A stretch of DNA of 64,000 bases from Aequorivita capsosiphonis DSM 23843 (GTDB taxonomy: Bacteria > Bacteroidota > Bacteroidia > Flavobacteriales > Flavobacteriaceae): positions 211,645 through 275,644 of the forward strand of contig NZ_AUBG01000010.1 of assembly GCF_000429125.1 (NCBI RefSeq), written 5' to 3'. The stretch's first letter is position 1. The number at the start of each line of letters is the position of its first letter. The translations under genes and the position numbers were made by a program. Shown here in pieces: positions 27,018 to 36,775 of this stretch. Under the pieces are notes generated by a model. It was not told the DNA's origin, did not search any database, and saw only the letters and a program-made list of their open reading frames with translations.

Positions 27018-28403
27018 TTACAGGCGCATTATCGCTTTTTCATTTACAAATTCCTTCATCCCAAAACCTCCGTGCTCTCTTCCATAACCGGAATCTTTCA
27101 CGCCGCCAAAGGGCATATTTGGTTGTGCCAGACCAAAGCAGTTTATGAAGATCATTCCTGTATCAAAATATTTTGAGGCAAGCTCCATGGCTTTCTTTTC
27201 ATCTTTTGAAAAGATTCCACCACCAAGACCATACTTACTATCGTTGGCAATTCGCATAGCATCATCTGTATCCTTCGCTTTAATGAGGGAAGCTACTGGG
27301 CCAAAAAGTTCATCATCATAAGCCGGTTGTCCCGGTTTTACATTTTCGAGAACTGTAGCTGGATAATAATATCCTTTCCCTTCAGGCAATTCACCACCAC
27401 ATAAAATTTTCGCTCCATTTTTCACGCTTTCTTCAACTTGCTCATGAAGTTTTTCACGCAGATCTTTTCGTGCCATGGGTCCAATTCTAGATTCTTTTTC
27501 CATTGGATCGCCGTGATTGGTTTTCTTCATTCTTTCTACAAAAGCATCCCGAAATTCATTATACACTTTCTCATCTACTATAAAGCGTTTCGCTGCTACG
27601 CAAGTTTCACCATTATTGTAAACTCTTCCCTGAACACAGGTTTTGACGGCTAAGTCTATATCTGCATCTTCTAAAACAATATAGGCATCATTACTACCCA
27701 ATTCCATAACGGTTTTCTTTAGGGCGGCTCCCGCTTTTCCAGCAATTTTTCTACCCGCACCGGGACTTCCTGTTAATGTTACGCCACGCACTAATTTGTG
27801 CTCAATGATTTTATCGCTTTGATCATGGGTTATTTTTAAAACCGTAAAAAGATTTTTGGGCAATCCAGCATCTTCGTAGATTTTCTGTAACATCATGGCA
27901 CAGCCGGTTACGTTTTCTGCATGCTTCAATAAGATGCCATTACCAGTCATTAAATTCGCAATAGAATAGCGAATCACCTGATAAACAGGAAAATTCCAAG
28001 GTTGGATTCCATAAATAACGCCTATAGGAGAATAAGTTACAACTCCTTTTCCACCGCCGGGAATTTCGCGATTTTCATCTTTTAAGTTTTCGGGGCCGTT
28101 TGTGGCTGTCCAATCACAGATTCCCGCACAAAGCTCAATTTCCTGGTTACTCTGTTTTAAGAGCTTTCCCATTTCATTGGTCATCAATTTGGAAAGTTCA
28201 TCCGCATTCTTCTTTAATTCTTTCCCAATGGCTGCAATAGTTTTTGCTCTTTCTTTTGCAGGAACCATGCGCCAATCCAAAAAAGCTTTATGACAATTTT
28301 CAACAGCTTCATCTGCTTGTTTGTCTGTCATAAGTGGGTACTTCTTAATTTCTTCTCCAGTACTTGGGTTTATGGTAATTAAATTCTTTTGTTCTTCTTT
28401 CAT
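27018..28403 (-). CDS. Aldehyde dehydrogenase, succinate-semialdehyde type
   Basis: The 461-residue enzyme is a NAD(P)-dependent aldehyde dehydrogenase. It has the Rossmann-binding segment TGSPGAGRKIA, the general base in ELGSNDAY and the nucleophile Cys268 in GETCVAAKR. The C-terminal PFGGVKDSGYGRE is typical of succinate-semialdehyde dehydrogenases of the short GabD-like group. It oxidises succinate semialdehyde or a similar short aldehyde; the exact substrate is an inference. It is monocistronic. Confidence 0.88.
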   Translation of the reverse strand: MKEEQKNLITINPSTGEEIKKYPLMTDKQADEAVENCHKAFLDWRMVPAKERAKTIAAIGKELKKNADELSKLMTNEMGKLLKQSNQEIELCAGICDWTATNGPENLKDENREIPGGGKGVVTYSPIGVIYGIQPWNFPVYQVIRYSIANLMTGNGILLKHAENVTGCAMMLQKIYEDAGLPKNLFTVLKITHDQSDKIIEHKLVRGVTLTGSPGAGRKIAGKAGAALKKTVMELGSNDAYIVLEDADIDLAVKTCVQGRVYNNGETCVAAKRFIVDEKVYNEFRDAFVERMKKTNHGDPMEKESRIGPMARKDLREKLHEQVEESVKNGAKILCGGELPEGKGYYYPATVLENVKPGQPAYDDELFGPVASLIKAKDTDDAMRIANDSKYGLGGGIFSKDEKKAMELASKYFDTGMIFINCFGLAQPNMPFGGVKDSGYGREHGGFGMKEFVNEKAIMRL

Positions 28404-28526
28404 AGTATTTTTCTTTTTGTTGAATATATTATTTTGTGAAAGAAGTCTATCATAAAAAACTGTTATACTTTTATTGCTTCCTAGATGAAGTGCTTCTCAT
28501 GCATTTCATTTATTAAATTTGTGAAT

Positions 28527-29105
28527 ATGGAAATTGAAGTAAACCAAAATATACGTCCCGCCCGTACTGAAGATTTTAAACAGGTGGCGCCACTTATTGT
28601 ACAAGCCATGGAAGATTTGGCCTGCACTTTTGCGAATACAGATCAGATTGAAAATTCCTATCCACTTTTTGAACATTTTTTTCAGAAAGCATCAAATCAA
28701 TACAGTTATGAACATACGTTGGTGTTTGATGAAAATCAAGAGGTAATTGGTTCCATAACATTTTATGATGGCAAACTTCTTCCTAAATATCGCAAGCCTT
28801 TTTTAGACTATATAGCAGAAAAATACAACGTGAAAGATCTAGTGATTGAAGATGAAACCGTTCCAGAAGAAGTTTATATAGACACGCTTAGTGTTTCTCC
28901 AAAACACCAAGGAAAAGGAATTGGCAAAAAATTAATTGTGGCTGCAATTGCGCAGTCAAGAGCGGAAAATCAGAAAAAAGTTGGCCTCTTAGTGGATCTA
29001 AAAAACCCCAAGGCCAAAAAATTATATTCAGCTTTGGGGTTTGAAAGTGTTGGAAAAAAACAGCTCGGCAACAATGTTTATGAACATTTACAGCTCGAAC
29101 TGTAA
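28527..29105 (+). CDS. GNAT family N-acetyltransferase
   Basis: The chosen ATG at 28527 gives 192 residues and starts just before the conserved IRPARTEDF strand. The acetyl-CoA loop is visible as SPKHQGKGIGKKL near residue 130, and the C-terminal part has AKKLYSALGFE. The acceptor cannot be told from the sequence. It converges on the ferritin gene with a two-base gap between stop codons. Confidence 0.88.
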   Translation: MEIEVNQNIRPARTEDFKQVAPLIVQAMEDLACTFANTDQIENSYPLFEHFFQKASNQYSYEHTLVFDENQEVIGSITFYDGKLLPKYRKPFLDYIAEKYNVKDLVIEDETVPEEVYIDTLSVSPKHQGKGIGKKLIVAAIAQSRAENQKKVGLLVDLKNPKAKKLYSALGFESVGKKQLGNNVYEHLQLEL

Positions 29106-29107
29106 TC

Positions 29108-29662
29108 TTATTGTGGGCTCTCTACACTCGCGTCTCTAGCAAGGTCGGCGTCGTCATCTTGTTGACCAATTTTACTGTCCAAGTAAAGCAAGGATTCGCT
29201 TGTAGCTTTAGCACCTCCAGCAATTTTAAGTTTGTCGAGAAGATCCATAACAAGTGTTTCTTCCTCAATTTGTTCTTTTACAAACCATTGACCGAAATTC
29301 CATGTTGCCCAATCTTTTTCATCGTGCGATAAGCTTACAATTTCATAAATGGCGTTTGTGTTATCCACTTCGTGCTGAAAGATTTTTTCAAAGCATTCCT
29401 GAAGGTTTTTAGGATCTTTTGGAGGAGCAGAGAGCGCTGTAACCTTAGCTCTTCCCCCGCGTTCTTGAATGTAATCGATAACTTTCATCATATGGTCACG
29501 CTCTTCCCCGGAATGCCTAAAAAGTAAGTTGGCTACTCCTGCGTAACCTTCGCTGTCGGCCCAAGTGGCGTAAGAAAGGTAGATTTGTGCTGCTTCGGCT
29601 TCCTTTTTCACTTGGTTGTTTAAAATATCTGTAATCGCTTTTGATAGTCTATTTGTATCCAT
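29108..29662 (-). CDS. ftnA: Ferritin (non-haem)
   Basis: The 184-residue protein forms the four-helix bundle of bacterial ferritin and stores iron in a 24-subunit shell. Candidate ferroxidase ligands are visible: a glutamate at 21 or 23, EERDH with Glu53/54 and His57, Glu98 in QHEVD, and Glu130 in VKEQIEEE. No haem-binding methionine position is seen. A short hydrophilic C-terminal tail rich in Asp extends past the usual fold end. Confidence 0.93.
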   Translation of the reverse strand: MDTNRLSKAITDILNNQVKKEAEAAQIYLSYATWADSEGYAGVANLLFRHSGEERDHMMKVIDYIQERGGRAKVTALSAPPKDPKNLQECFEKIFQHEVDNTNAIYEIVSLSHDEKDWATWNFGQWFVKEQIEEETLVMDLLDKLKIAGGAKATSESLLYLDSKIGQQDDDADLARDASVESPQ

Positions 29663-29767
29663 AATTTAAGTTTTACCTCTAAATTACTGAATGTTATGGA
29701 AACCTCGTTTTACCTTAACAATATGTTAGCGGTATTTTTTCCACGAAATTATTTAGAAGAGTTTGTG

Positions 29768-30487
29768 CTACGAAAACAATTGGTTCAACACAGCCAAGGA
29801 TTTTGGTTTCTGATATCCCTGTACGTGGAAACTGTAATAGGACAAGACTAATTCCAACACGTTTTGACGCTCTGTTTTGGATAATTTAATTGAACTCAAT
29901 GTTTCCGGGTTTATATTGAAAAAAAGCTTAAAACTTTCTATTTGAGCGCCTTCCAAACAATAATCATTTGTATTTGTAGCTTGAAAACTTCCTTCCATTA
30001 CATTAAAGTATTTTTCTTCAATATTGGCAGCATCGGGATAAAAACCTAAATACATACTTAGTTGTAATAAAAAGAAGATATGAAAATTGGCAACCTCTTC
30101 ATTTTGGTCAAGCCAATTAAAGGAATTTTCCAAAAAAATATAGAGCGCTTTATTGGGTTCCTCTTCGCGAATGCAATTTTTGAGCATTTCAGACAAAAAC
30201 ATAACTAACCCCGATTTTAAGATGGTTGTATGAAGGGTTTTATAGGGTTCAAAGACTTTTGCTTCTTTGATATATTCAAGCGTTCCCTTGTTTTTATGTT
30301 CGGCAATAAGCTCCAATTGGGTTAGTGGCTGGAAATAGGAAACCTTTAATTTTCCCTTTTTTGATTTGAGAACGCCTCGTAACAAATAGCTTTTAATCCC
30401 TGCGACTTCGGTATAACAACTAACAATAAGATCTGCTTCTGAATATTTTATTGCTGAAAATACAATGGCTTTCGTAGCAACAATCAT
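29768..30487 (-). CDS. recO: DNA repair protein RecO
   Basis: RecO helps load RecA on gapped DNA with RecR and RecF. The 239-residue protein starts with the OB-fold, with AIVFSAIKYSEADLIV and the loop SYLLRGVLKSKKG. It ends with the helical domain. The four-cysteine zinc site of many RecO proteins is missing; only isolated cysteines remain. Its start codon overlaps the porZ stop in a TAATG junction, an arrangement typical of Bacteroidota. Confidence 0.93.
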   Translation of the reverse strand: MIVATKAIVFSAIKYSEADLIVSCYTEVAGIKSYLLRGVLKSKKGKLKVSYFQPLTQLELIAEHKNKGTLEYIKEAKVFEPYKTLHTTILKSGLVMFLSEMLKNCIREEEPNKALYIFLENSFNWLDQNEEVANFHIFFLLQLSMYLGFYPDAANIEEKYFNVMEGSFQATNTNDYCLEGAQIESFKLFFNINPETLSSIKLSKTERQNVLELVLSYYSFHVQGYQKPKSLAVLNQLFS

Positions 30488-32799
30488 TAGCGGATAATCA
30501 TTATTTTAGCAACTTTCGTTTCCATACTGTCATCAGTTGTTACTAACACAAGATATACTCCGGAACGAACTTTATATTTGCCAAAAGCTGTAGTGTCCCA
30601 TAGAACACTTCCCCCTTGAGACGTTTCCTCAAAAACTAGATTCCCAGTAATATCCGTAATTTTCACATTAGCTCTAGCCGTAAGACCATCAATAGTAACG
30701 TCTCCACTGAAGCCTGGACGTACGGGATTCGGGAAAGCGTGCAGATTATCTAAGTTGTTGCCAGGTGCCGTGGCCGTTCCCTTATAGGCAACAAGCCCTT
30801 GCGTAGTGGCAAAATAGACAACTCCAGTAAACGGATCTATGGCAATATCCTGTACATTATCTGTTGGCAGAGGTGAATTATCTTTTGTAAAACGAAGCAG
30901 CGTTTCTTGTCCATCCGGAGTTAAATAAAACACTCCAGAATTTGTTGTCGCGATCCATACATTGTTGGAACCATCCACTTCAATATCCGTAATGGATTGT
31001 TCATACAAGAGTTCTTGTGCTACACCATTTTCAACAATTATAATGGGTCGAGTTTCAGGAATTTGTTCTGAATCAAAAAAACTGCCCGGACTGTAAAGCA
31101 CTCTCAATCCCTGTACGGTTCCAATCCACAATTTATTTCGAGCGTCAATTGCTAAAGCTCTTACTATAAGAGAAGGCAAATTGCCAGCTCCTTGACCTTT
31201 TCCTATTTTATTGAATTTATCTGTTCTGGTATTGTAACCAATAAGTCCATTTTTATTGCTGCCAAAAAAAATGTTATTATCATTACTCACCACTAATTTG
31301 GTCAAGGCCAACTCACTTTCTGCATTAATTAAGTTTGATAAATCGTATTTTTGAAACTGACCGCTCGGTGATAATTTAATAAGGCCTTCATTTATCCTAC
31401 TCTGTACAAACCATAAATTACTCTGTTTGTCAAACTGTGAACCATAAATTCTTATTCCAGCATCTGCAGGTTCACCGTTGGGTTGTGGTATAAGTACTCT
31501 CTCCAAAGGACTATTGGTTTCATCATAAAGAACCGCAGGAGTATCTTCGATAATTTTTAAAAGTCCTTTTTGAAAAGAGCTCATATAAACCTCATCAGGA
31601 TTTTGAGGATTAATGGTGACCTTAACCAGATCCGTAGGTTCTCCTCCCACTTTTAAGCTCAAATCTTCGTAGGAAGTATTTGTCCACAGTGTATCTTTTA
31701 ACTGACTAATTCCAAATCGTGAAAGCGGATACGGATTATAATCAACATCTACTTCTCCGAAACTCACCCAAAGTTGACCAGGAGATGCGTCAATGGCAAA
31801 GGGTGAGTTCTTTATTGGGCCATTCGGTAGCACTTGACTAGGTTTTGTACTTCCAAAAGGAACAATTAACAGACCATCATCCTTGGTTCCTAAATAAAAA
31901 TTACTTCCAAAAGCATAGCCAGACTGAAGGTCTAAATCAAACTCCTGAACATTTGTTACCGAAGCTTCCTCCACAAAACCTTCGGAATATGAATGAATGG
32001 AATTACTAGTGGAAATAGTAAGCAAGCCATCCACCGATCTGAATTTCTGAATATTAGAACTGAAATTTTGTACAGTAGTCATGTTTCCTTCCGAAGTAAA
32101 ACGCACTACAGTATTCGCTCTATTGGAAGCATATAGCTCACTTCCCACTTTCTCCATGGCTTTAAAGCCCCCTCCCATAATGGTTGTCCAATTTCTATAA
32201 TCAATCAAATTGTCGTCGTCCACCATGGCGCGTCGCACTCCATCACCTGCACTAGCAGCAAAAATATACGGCTCTTGGACCGTAGTTTGTACAATATCTA
32301 TTTGTCCTCCTCCGTCACCAATAAAATAGGTGTCCCCAAATTCAAGTCGCGCAAGGTCATAAACTGAAATACCATATTGCGTAGAAATAAAAAGCTTGCC
32401 ATTGTATTCCTCAAAATTATTGATGCGTTTTTTATTGGGCGGAATGGTCTGTTTTTCGAATATATCTACTACTTTCAATATATTTTCCTCGCCATCCTTT
32501 ATTATGTCCATCAAACCATTTTCATAGCCAATGATCAACAATTTATATTCTTCGCTGTAATGAATGGTTGTGATAAATTCACCTGAAAGTCCATTTACGG
32601 TTGAAAGGGTTTTGATTCCCAATGTTGAGAGATCATAGGTAAACACGGCATTTTCTGCCCCTACAAAAACTTTGTTGTTGCCTCTAGAGATATCTTTTAC
32701 GGAAACATAAGAGAAGTGACCAGTCCAGCGATCTTCGAAATTCTGGGAACTAGCCAGAAACGGAATTAGTAAAAGGAAAGCAATAGCCCACCGCCTCAT
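30487..32799 (-). CDS. porZ: Type IX secretion protein PorZ
   Basis: The 770-residue exported protein has a signal peptide (1-18) and a beta-propeller built of two-component-regulator-type repeats (for example GLSGEFITTIHYS, YGISVYDLARL, NVWIATTNSGVFYL). It ends in a T9SS type A C-terminal domain with AFPNPVRPGF and SGVYLVLV. In Porphyromonas, PorZ is part of the surface sortase complex and supplies anionic LPS; the same surface role is inferred here. Co-transcription with recO is supported by the overlapping junction. Confidence 0.88.
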   Translation of the reverse strand: MRRWAIAFLLLIPFLASSQNFEDRWTGHFSYVSVKDISRGNNKVFVGAENAVFTYDLSTLGIKTLSTVNGLSGEFITTIHYSEEYKLLIIGYENGLMDIIKDGEENILKVVDIFEKQTIPPNKKRINNFEEYNGKLFISTQYGISVYDLARLEFGDTYFIGDGGGQIDIVQTTVQEPYIFAASAGDGVRRAMVDDDNLIDYRNWTTIMGGGFKAMEKVGSELYASNRANTVVRFTSEGNMTTVQNFSSNIQKFRSVDGLLTISTSNSIHSYSEGFVEEASVTNVQEFDLDLQSGYAFGSNFYLGTKDDGLLIVPFGSTKPSQVLPNGPIKNSPFAIDASPGQLWVSFGEVDVDYNPYPLSRFGISQLKDTLWTNTSYEDLSLKVGGEPTDLVKVTINPQNPDEVYMSSFQKGLLKIIEDTPAVLYDETNSPLERVLIPQPNGEPADAGIRIYGSQFDKQSNLWFVQSRINEGLIKLSPSGQFQKYDLSNLINAESELALTKLVVSNDNNIFFGSNKNGLIGYNTRTDKFNKIGKGQGAGNLPSLIVRALAIDARNKLWIGTVQGLRVLYSPGSFFDSEQIPETRPIIIVENGVAQELLYEQSITDIEVDGSNNVWIATTNSGVFYLTPDGQETLLRFTKDNSPLPTDNVQDIAIDPFTGVVYFATTQGLVAYKGTATAPGNNLDNLHAFPNPVRPGFSGDVTIDGLTARANVKITDITGNLVFEETSQGGSVLWDTTAFGKYKVRSGVYLVLVTTDDSMETKVAKIMIIR

Positions 32800-33254
32800 A
32801 TAAAATGGTTTTGTTTATTAACACACGAAAATACTATTTATTGCAGTATATGAGGTAAAAAGCCCTTTCTAATATTCTATTTATAAGAATGAAAGATTGT
32901 TTCCTTTTTATTACTTTCTATGTTTTACATCACATTTTGGAGAAACATAGCCTCGGAAATTTTAAAGAAGCTCGCCATGTTTAAATTTCTTATTTAATCA
33001 ATAAAGCTTCATAATCTTTCCAGTAGCTTATGAGCCCTCATAAATCGATGAAATTTTTTACACTTTGCCTTATTGTTTAATTTTTGTCTTACTTTTAACA
33101 TTTTTCATCAACATTTTTTAAATAAGATGTTTTTCACAAATCATTTTTTAAATTATTCTAAAAAATGCTTAACAATCATTATTCAGTCATCAATTCATTT
33201 TTTTGTTGATATTCGAAATAGAAATAATAAATTCCCCTGTTAAATATGTTTTTA
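32800..33254. other. A+T-rich intergenic region
   Basis: This divergent gap between porZ and the next plus-strand gene is strongly A+T-rich with many T-runs. No frame of useful length is open and no RNA gene is visible. It probably holds the promoters of both flanking genes. Confidence 0.6.
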
Positions 33255-33262
33255 TATATTTG
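33255..33262 (+). promoter_or_regulatory. Possible promoter -7 element
   Basis: TATATTTG matches TAnnTTTG. Transcription would start close to 33268, downstream of the first ATG at 33265. This supports the ATG at 33292 as the true start of the gene. Confidence 0.4.
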
Positions 33263-33291
33263 TTATGTTTCAACCTAAACCCATTTTATTA

Positions 33292-34092
33292 ATGAATACC
33301 AGATATTTATTAATGGTATTTCTCCTTTTGTTTTTTGCAAAACAAGAAGTTTACAGCCAATTTGGCTTTTCTCATGAAGTGGGTGTAATAACAGGTCCTG
33401 TTGTTTTTTATTCCGATTTTGGCCAACGCAATAATTTTGAAACCAACTCAAAAAATGTAGGTTTTGGAGTCGGGCTAATACATTATCTCAATTTTTCGTA
33501 TCGTGCTGACTGTAATTGCTACACACGAGATACATATTTTAATGATCACTTTAAGATTAGGAATGAGCTTGACTATCACCAAACAAATTTTGAACATTAC
33601 GGTCGTTGGGTGGCTCCAAACAAGACCTCACTATTTGCAGATCAACTCCGCGCGATGAGTGGCACCACTACCGTTTTTGAAATAGGTTCCCAGCTCGAAT
33701 ATTTTCCATTTAGCATTCGCGATTTTGCAGCACGCGCATACAAAATTGCACCTTTCATCAGTTTAGGGGCGCATTGGGTAAATTATGAGACAAAAGTTAA
33801 ATCGGCTTTTGGCGCTTTAAACACGCCTATAACCACTCCAGATAAATACTATAATTCATTTCAACAAGGTCCCGCTTCTACTTGGGCAATAGTAGGTAGT
33901 GTGGGCATTCGCTATAAACTAACTCAAATGAGCGATCTGATGCTAGACAGCCGTTGGGAGTATTACTTTTCAGATTATGTAGATGGACTTAAGCCAAGTT
34001 TAGAAAACAACGGAACGACGCCTGTACCTGAAAATAAGGCCAATGATTGGATATACTGGTTGAATCTTGGATATATTTATTATATAAATTAA
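33292..34092 (+). CDS. Flavobacterial exported protein, THC0290_0291-like
   Basis: Starting at the ATG at 33292, the 266-residue protein has a good signal peptide (MNTRYLLMVFLLLFFAKQEVYSQ). The mature chain is strand-rich, with aromatic-ended strands such as WEYYFSDYVDG and a final WLNLGYIYYIN, and looks like an outer-membrane barrel. It resembles the flavobacterial family THC0290_0291, whose function is not known to me. A 27-base upstream ATG would spoil the signal peptide. Confidence 0.6.
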   Translation: MNTRYLLMVFLLLFFAKQEVYSQFGFSHEVGVITGPVVFYSDFGQRNNFETNSKNVGFGVGLIHYLNFSYRADCNCYTRDTYFNDHFKIRNELDYHQTNFEHYGRWVAPNKTSLFADQLRAMSGTTTVFEIGSQLEYFPFSIRDFAARAYKIAPFISLGAHWVNYETKVKSAFGALNTPITTPDKYYNSFQQGPASTWAIVGSVGIRYKLTQMSDLMLDSRWEYYFSDYVDGLKPSLENNGTTPVPENKANDWIYWLNLGYIYYIN

Positions 34093-34108
34093 GGCAACTT
34101 GGATTAAT

Positions 34109-34148
34109 AAAAAGAGGCTTGGATTATAACTAATCCAAGCCTCTTTTT
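34109..34148. terminator. Bidirectional terminator, 18-bp stem
   Basis: Perfect complementary arms at 34109-34126 and 34131-34148 with a TAAC loop, and A/T tails on both sides, lie between two convergent genes. It would stop transcription from both directions. Confidence 0.92.
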
Positions 34149-34168
34149 ATGTCAACATTTATCAGGAC

Positions 34169-35311
34169 CTACTCAATTGCCTGCTCCAAATCCGCAATTA
34201 GATCATCTACATCTTCGATTCCTACAGATAGGCGAATTAATGAATCTACAACTCCAATTTTTTCACGCGCTTCTTTTGGAATGCTCGCGTGGGTCATACT
34301 TGCAGGATGACCGGCAAGACTTTCCACACCACCAAGACTTTCTGCTAAGGTGAATATTTTAAGGTTTTCTACTATTTTTATAGCGTCCTTATAATTGTTT
34401 CCTTTCGTTACAAATGAAATCATTCCTCCAAAGTCTTTCATTTGCACTTTAGCAATTTTATGGTTTGGATGATTCTCAAAACCCGGCCAATACACTTTTT
34501 CGATTTTTGGATGTTTGGCTAAATATTCAGCTATTGCCTTTCCATTTTCACAATGGCGCTGCATACGAATATGAAGTGTTTTCAAGCCACGCAAAACAAG
34601 AAAACAATCCTGTGGTCCACAAACAGCTCCACTTGCATTTTGAATAAAATACAATCTTTCTGCAAGGCCTTTATCGCTTACAACCAAAGCGCCCATAACT
34701 ACATCGCTATGGCCACCAAGATATTTTGTAGCGCTGTGCATCACAATATCAGCTCCCATTTCTAGCGGTTGTTGTAAGTATGGCGTTGCAAATGTATTAT
34801 CAACCGCAAGTAGAACCTTATGTTTTTTAGCGACACTAGCAACTTTTTTAATATCGATAATATTCATCATCGGGTTGGTTGGAGTTTCTACCCAAATAAG
34901 CTTGGTTTTATCATTTATATGTTTTTCGATATTATCAGCATTCTCCATTCCCACAAAATGGAATTTGATACCAAAACCCTCAAAAATCTTTGTAAACAAA
35001 CGGTAAGTTCCTCCGTAAAGATCACTTGTTGAAACAACCTCATCTCCTGGCTTTAATAGTTTCATAACAGCATCTATTGCTGCCAGACCACTTCCAAAAG
35101 CGAGTCCGAATTCCCCGTTTTCAATACTGGCAAAAGCACGCTCTAAAGCGGCTCGCGTAGGATTTCCACTGCGTGAATATTCAAAACCTTTATGACCGCC
35201 AGGTGTGGTTTGTGCATAGGTTGAAGTTTGATAGATTGGTGGCATTACAGAACCATAAGCAGGATCTACATGCTCCTGGCCGCCGTGTATTGTCTTCGTG
35301 TTGAATTTCAT
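34169..35311 (-). CDS. Cystathionine gamma-synthase/lyase family enzyme
   Basis: This 380-residue PLP enzyme of the Cys/Met metabolism family has the cofactor lysine in HSATKYLGGH (Lys196), AVDNTFATPYLQ before it, and the conserved SLGGVESLAGHPASMTH near the end. It moves sulfur between cysteine and homocysteine. Family members cannot be reliably split into gamma-synthase (MetB), beta-lyase (MetC) or gamma-lyase (MccB) by eye, so no symbol is given. It ends at the shared terminator. Confidence 0.9.
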   Translation of the reverse strand: MKFNTKTIHGGQEHVDPAYGSVMPPIYQTSTYAQTTPGGHKGFEYSRSGNPTRAALERAFASIENGEFGLAFGSGLAAIDAVMKLLKPGDEVVSTSDLYGGTYRLFTKIFEGFGIKFHFVGMENADNIEKHINDKTKLIWVETPTNPMMNIIDIKKVASVAKKHKVLLAVDNTFATPYLQQPLEMGADIVMHSATKYLGGHSDVVMGALVVSDKGLAERLYFIQNASGAVCGPQDCFLVLRGLKTLHIRMQRHCENGKAIAEYLAKHPKIEKVYWPGFENHPNHKIAKVQMKDFGGMISFVTKGNNYKDAIKIVENLKIFTLAESLGGVESLAGHPASMTHASIPKEAREKIGVVDSLIRLSVGIEDVDDLIADLEQAIE

Positions 35312-35481
35312 ATAAGCATCATGTTTTTAAATATGTTGGAACTCCGATTATCTAGCTTCCATTTCAGTTCTATTACAGCACATTTTAAAAGTATTCCCAA
35401 GAATTTAAGGATATAGTCAACCATTGCAAACTATATTCTATGATTTAATATAACTTTCACAATACCTGATTTTAAAGTTAT

Positions 35482-35489
35482 TACTTTTG
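35482..35489 (+). promoter_or_regulatory. Possible promoter -7 element
   Basis: TACTTTTG matches TAnnTTTG, 56 bases before the ATG of the DUF3298-type gene. A TTTC lies at roughly the -33 distance. Confidence 0.35.
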
Positions 35490-35545
35490 AAAAGCAAATG
35501 TAATCGTTTCATTTGTGGTAACTAACCGTCTATTTCTTTTAATGT

Positions 35546-36304
35546 ATGAATAACAAAATTGTACTATTGGCTTTAATTGCAACTATTTTTATTGGTTGTA
35601 ATGAAGAAAAAGGTATTGAAATTTCCTCAGAAAGTTTTACAGAAAAAGAACTTTCTATTTGCGAAAACAGCAGTTGCCCCGAAATAACAATCAACTATGT
35701 TGAAGTTTTGGGCAATGAAAAAATTGCTGAAAAGATAAATAAGAAACTAAACGATTTTATTTTTAAATCTTTATTGATGGGTGAAGACACCATCCCTAAA
35801 GCCAAAACCATCCCAGAAGCAGCTACTGACTTTGTGGAGTCTTACAATGCAGACAAAGCAGAATTTCCAGATATGGCTGGCGAGTATTTTGCTGAAATTT
35901 CCGTAAATGAAATTTACTCCACCCCAGATCATCTTTGTTTTGAGTTAATTCAATATCTGTATACTGGCGGTGCGCACGGGTATGGCACTACTTCCTTTTT
36001 AAACATTGATCCAAAGACGGGCGAAAAGCTTTCTAGAGATCAACTGTTTAAAAATAAAGCCGAATTAACAAATTTCGCTGAACAGAAATTTCGCAACCAG
36101 CAAAAAATCAGCAAAAATGAATCCATCAACGCAACTGGATATTGGTTTGAAGATGACAAATTCTATTTACCGGAAAGCGCAGGTTTTACAAAAGATAGTT
36201 TAATTTTTATCTACAATCAATACGATATCGCTAGTTATGCGGACGGACCAATAGAACTGAAAATAGCGATAAAAGATATTGAACCTTTCTTAAGTATTGA
36301 CTAG
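35546..36304 (+). CDS. Lipoprotein with PdaC/DUF3298 domains
   Basis: The 252-residue protein has a lipobox at IFIGC (Cys18). The N-terminal half (residues 45-125) looks like DUF4163 and the C-terminal half like DUF3298, with the signature YTGGAHGYGTTSFLN near residues 139-153. RsiV and PdaC share this pair of domains, which bind lysozyme or cell-wall material in other bacteria. Binding of peptidoglycan or lysozyme here is an inference. The gene is followed after nine bases by an ArsC-like gene. Confidence 0.75.
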   Translation: MNNKIVLLALIATIFIGCNEEKGIEISSESFTEKELSICENSSCPEITINYVEVLGNEKIAEKINKKLNDFIFKSLLMGEDTIPKAKTIPEAATDFVESYNADKAEFPDMAGEYFAEISVNEIYSTPDHLCFELIQYLYTGGAHGYGTTSFLNIDPKTGEKLSRDQLFKNKAELTNFAEQKFRNQQKISKNESINATGYWFEDDKFYLPESAGFTKDSLIFIYNQYDIASYADGPIELKIAIKDIEPFLSID

Positions 36305-36313
36305 TTTTGAATT

Positions 36314-36670
36314 ATGCAAAAAGTATATTATTTATCAAGTTGCGATACCTGTAAAAGAGTGATGAAGGAAATTGAAATTCCTTCATCTTTCATTAAACAA
36401 GACATCAAAGTCCAAGGTATTACTGAAGAAGAATTGGATGAACTTTTCAATCTTACCAATAGTTATGTAGACCTTTTCAGCCGAAGGGCAAAACTTTATC
36501 AAGAGCGAAATCTAAAGAATGAAAACCTGATAGAGCAAGACTACAAGCGCCTGATTTTGGAGCACTATACTTTTCTAAAACGTCCCGTTATCGTAAACAA
36601 TGATAAAATCTTTATAGGTAGTAGTGCAAAAACAGTTGCCGCTGCCAAAGAATCTATTCATTCTAACTGA
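36314..36670 (+). CDS. ArsC/Spx family thioredoxin-fold protein
   Basis: The 118-residue protein has the N-terminal CDTC motif of the arsenate reductase and Spx families, and KRPVIVNNDKIFIGSS near the C-terminus, which resembles the ArsC end. It is short by about 15-20 residues compared with E. coli ArsC. No arsenic operon surrounds it, so a redox or transcription role is as likely as arsenate reduction. Confidence 0.8.
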   Translation: MQKVYYLSSCDTCKRVMKEIEIPSSFIKQDIKVQGITEEELDELFNLTNSYVDLFSRRAKLYQERNLKNENLIEQDYKRLILEHYTFLKRPVIVNNDKIFIGSSAKTVAAAKESIHSN

Positions 36671-36775
36671 CAGCACATCATCATAAAAACTCTTATACCG
36701 ATACCTCAGCACGATTTTTAGCTATGTTTTTCTTTCTATCTGAAAACCTGAAGAAATTTTTATACCAAATTAATC

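Noticed and set aside
29696-29852. Plus-strand ORF of about 50 codons starting METSFYLNN
   Set aside because: Most of it is antisense to recO and no independent support is seen.
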